The notes under the pieces are model-generated. The model was not told the DNA's origin. It saw only the letters and a program-made list of their open reading frames with translations, and did not search any database. 64,000 nucleotides of DNA from Neisseria sp. oral taxon 014 str. F0314 (GTDB taxonomy: Bacteria; Pseudomonadota; Gammaproteobacteria; Burkholderiales; Neisseriaceae): NCBI RefSeq assembly GCF_005886145.1, contig NZ_CP040504.1, positions 1,302,001 to 1,366,000 on the forward strand, read 5' to 3'. Made by a program: the position numbers and the translations under genes. This document shows positions 61,829 through 64,000 of the stretch, piece after piece (the first letter of the stretch is position 1; the number at the start of each line of letters is the position of its first letter).

Positions 61829-61927
61829 ATTCCCGCGCAGGCGGGAATCCAGACCTGTCGGCACAGAAATCTGTCGGGAAAAAAGTTTCCTAAATTCTAC
61901 GTTCTGGATTCCCGCCTGCGCGGGAAT
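61829..61927. repeat. NIME: dRS3 - RS - dRS3 repeat (right copy)
   Basis: dRS3 at 61829-61848 and 61908-61927, with an RS element nearly identical to that of the left copy. Both copies have the same orientation around the TPR gene. Confidence 0.85.
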
Positions 61928-62041
61928 GACGGGGCTAAATAAACTGCTGTATCAAAAGTTAAATTATCCGCAATATACCAAAGCTACCCCTTTCCGCCGC
62001 CGGAGCGGAAAACCGGTTCGGTATCCGTCGGGCTTGGGAAA

Positions 62042-62073
62042 AGGCCGTCTGAAAATCTGTTTTCAGACGGCCT
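62042..62073 (-). terminator. Uptake-sequence hairpin terminator behind trpC
   Basis: Copies at 62042-62053 and 62062-62073, 19 bases beyond the trpC stop. Confidence 0.8.
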
Positions 62074-62091
62074 CTCTTTATCCTCAAACCA

Positions 62092-62874
62092 TCAAAACAG
62101 TTTTCTGACTTCCGCTTCGATGTCGTCGGCGCGCATGAAGGTTTCGCCGATAAGGAAGGTGTGCACGCCGCGGGCGCGCATGTAGCCGACGTCGTCTTTG
62201 TTGCGGATGCCGCTTTCGGTTACGACGGTTTTGCCTGCGAGGTCGGGCAGCAAATCCAGGGTTTGTTGCAGGCTGACTTCGAAGGTGCGCAGGTTGCGGT
62301 TGTTGACGCCCCAAAGCGGGGTGGTCAGGTTGCGGCATTTTTCGAGTTCGCCGCGCTCGTGCAGCTCGAGCAGGACGGTCATGTTCAGGCTGTGCGCGGT
62401 TTGTTCGAAGCGTTCGAGCCGTTCGGCGTCAAGGGCGGCGGCGATAAGCAGGATGGCGTCGGCGCCCCAGGCGCGCGCCTGATAGACCTGATATTCGTCG
62501 ATGATGAAGTCTTTGCGCAATACGGGCAGGCCGACGGCGGCCTTAACTTGTTTCAGGTATTCGGGCGAGCCTTGGAAATAGGGTTCGTCGGTCAGCACCG
62601 ACAGGCACGCCGCACCTGCGTTTTCGTAGGCGGCGGCGATGGCGGCGGGACGGAAGTCGGCGCGTATCAGCCCTTTGCTCGGGCTGGCTTTTTTAATCTC
62701 GGCAATCACGGCGGGCAGGCCCTGCGCGTGTTTGGCGCGGATGGCGCCGATGAAGTCGCGCACGGGCGCGGCGGCCTGCGCCTGCCGTTTGATTTCTTCC
62801 GCGGAAACGGCGGCTTTCTGGGCGGCGACTTCTTCTGCTTTGGTAGCGAGGATTTTATTGAGGATGTCGGTCAT
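62092..62874 (-). CDS. trpC: Indole-3-glycerol phosphate synthase
   Basis: 260 residues, single-function TrpC with a TIM-barrel fold. It closes the indole ring in tryptophan synthesis. Conserved blocks: [69 protein letters not shown] and [11 protein letters not shown]. No other trp gene is adjacent, so the pathway is scattered in this genome. Confidence 0.96.
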   Translation of the reverse strand: MTDILNKILATKAEEVAAQKAAVSAEEIKRQAQAAAPVRDFIGAIRAKHAQGLPAVIAEIKKASPSKGLIRADFRPAAIAAAYENAGAACLSVLTDEPYFQGSPEYLKQVKAAVGLPVLRKDFIIDEYQVYQARAWGADAILLIAAALDAERLERFEQTAHSLNMTVLLELHERGELEKCRNLTTPLWGVNNRNLRTFEVSLQQTLDLLPDLAGKTVVTESGIRNKDDVGYMRARGVHTFLIGETFMRADDIEAEVRKLF

Positions 62875-62951
62875 GGCTGGCTTTCGGTTTGACTGTTTTT
62901 CAGACGGCCTATCTTACATTTGCGGCGCGGCGAGGTAAAGGCGGCGGCTTT

Positions 62952-63911
62952 TCAGACGGCCTCTCGGCCGTGCGTTTCGAAATAATGCAGCACGGTTTCG
63001 GGCATCCATTCGATGTTTAACCGGCCGCCCGATTTATTGACGAATCCGACGTGCCCGCCGTATGGCGGTTGCAGCAGCGTTACGGCATCGGACACTTCCG
63101 CCGCCGTCGGCAGGGCTTCGGGCGGGAGGAACGGGTCGCTGACGGCGTTGAGCAATAGCAGCGGCGTGCGCACCGAGCGCAGCAGGGGTTTGCACGAGGC
63201 GCGGCGGTAGTAGTCGTGCCGGTCGGTAAAACCGTGCAACGGCGCGGTAAACAGGTCGTCGAAGCCGCCCAGCGTTTTGCAGTTTTTCAAGGGGGAGGCC
63301 GTCTGAAAATGCGGGAAGGCTTCGGCCTTGGGCACCAGCGAACGGAGGAAATAGCGGGTGTAGAGCAGGCGCGTCATGCCGCGGTCGAAGCGCGTGCCGG
63401 CGGCGGTCAAATCCACGGGCGCGGACACGGCCGCCGCCGCGCGCGGTACGGCGGCCGCGCCCTCTTCGCCCAGATATTTCGCCAGCGCGTTGCCGCCGAG
63501 CGACACGCCTGCGGCGTAAATGCGCGGATAGCGCGCCGCCAGTGTTTCCAGCATAAAGCCGATTTCACGCGTATCGCCCGAATGGTAGAACACGGGCGCG
63601 GTGTTGGCGATGCCGCCGCAGCCGCGGAAGTGGGCGACCACGCCGTGCCAGCCCCTGCGTTGCACGGCCTTCATCATTTCCACGGCGTAATGGCTCATGC
63701 TGCCGCCTTCCAGCCCGTGAAACAACACTACCAGCGGCGCGTCGGGGCGGGCGGCGTCGACGAAATCATAGGCAATCTGCGTTTTGCCGGTGCTGTCGGG
63801 CAGCAGCTCGCGGCGGTAGGCGGGCGGTGCGGATTGCAGCAGCTTGGCGAAAATGGTTTCGGCATTGCCGTTGTGCAGCCAAAACGGCGTATCGGGCAGG
63901 TTTATGTTCAT
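62952..63911 (-). CDS. YheT-family alpha/beta hydrolase
   Basis: 319 residues, COG0429/YheT type. The N-terminal NGNAETI and FRGCGGIANT motifs are characteristic. The nucleophile is in GVSLGGNAL, with the acid in AVSDPFLP and histidine in YGGHVGFV. The substrate is unknown; relatives are esterases or lipases. The upstream gene lies beyond the window. An uptake-sequence copy occurs within (near 63298), read as FQTASPL. Starts at ATG 63911. Confidence 0.85.
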   Translation of the reverse strand: MNINLPDTPFWLHNGNAETIFAKLLQSAPPAYRRELLPDSTGKTQIAYDFVDAARPDAPLVVLFHGLEGGSMSHYAVEMMKAVQRRGWHGVVAHFRGCGGIANTAPVFYHSGDTREIGFMLETLAARYPRIYAAGVSLGGNALAKYLGEEGAAAVPRAAAAVSAPVDLTAAGTRFDRGMTRLLYTRYFLRSLVPKAEAFPHFQTASPLKNCKTLGGFDDLFTAPLHGFTDRHDYYRRASCKPLLRSVRTPLLLLNAVSDPFLPPEALPTAAEVSDAVTLLQPPYGGHVGFVNKSGGRLNIEWMPETVLHYFETHGREAV

Positions 63912-64000
63912 TTTTCAGCAACCGTTCGGATGAACCGCTATTGCGGACGGCGCCGTTCCCGACCATGCCGAAATGCAACACTCCGGTGCGGGCCGGACGG

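Noticed and set aside
63915..64000. C-terminal end of an upstream minus-strand gene at the window edge
   Set aside because: A frame is open to the edge and stops at 63917, but 27 residues are too few to support a call.

Overview
The window comes from a commensal Neisseria. The evidence is the very dense 12-base DNA uptake sequence AGGCCGTCTGAA, which occurs singly and as inverted pairs acting as terminators, together with typical neisserial genes and repeats: dRS3/NIME repeats, a Correia element, amiC, cysE, lpxL, comM, and AP endonuclease, rne and pdxA homologues. The dominant dialect is AG-DUS. The ATGCCGTCTGAA form of meningococcus and gonococcus is rare here (about four copies), which argues for a commensal rather than a pathogen. 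I cannot name the species.

Layout. 0-12.7 kb is ordinary housekeeping: ilvE, amiC/tsaE, murI, dnaK and grpE (each behind a sigma-32-like promoter), cysE, lpxL, an apparent structured RNA, metK, ubiK and comM. 12.7-18.8 kb is AT-richer: a five-gene operon with a TPR membrane protein, a receiver-like protein, a Ras/MglA-like GTPase and roadblock-type proteins, flanked by 0.6 kb and 1.2 kb without genes. 18.8-26.5 kb holds an L,D-transpeptidase, argC, a CI/LexA-like repressor diverging from a small secreted protein across a palindromic operator region, erpA, ubiB and xth. 26.6-42 kb is again core: pdxA, sppA, argA, pyrE, gph, rluC, rne (long structured leader), zupT, yggX, menA, a BAX-inhibitor-like protein, coaD and initiator tRNA.

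42-51.6 kb is the accessory hot spot. The RNA helicase gene hrpA is cut into two open frames by a single-protein GmrSD-like (DUF262-DUF1524) nuclease gene. Directly after the second hrpA half come the two genes of a Hachiman-type defence system, hamA (DUF1837) and hamB (helicase). The nuclease, hamA and hamB genes are strongly AT-rich and contain no standard uptake sequence. Uptake-sequence dialects of other Neisseriaceae lie beside the insert, and the second hrpA half carries in-frame repeats.

51.7-64 kb holds ppk2, a fused pabB-pabC gene with a Correia element read in frame between its halves, fabF/acpP, a short peptide gene with a double-glycine leader, a prolyl oligopeptidase, a TPR protein with a DUF2971-like C-terminus lying between two NIME repeats (a likely exchangeable cassette), trpC and a YheT-type hydrolase.

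Most genes are short transcription units separated by uptake-sequence hairpins. The clearest functional groupings are hamA-hamB, tsaE-amiC (overlapping), the zinc-ribbon gene with argA (overlapping), rluC-gph, the GTPase/roadblock operon, and acpP-fabF.
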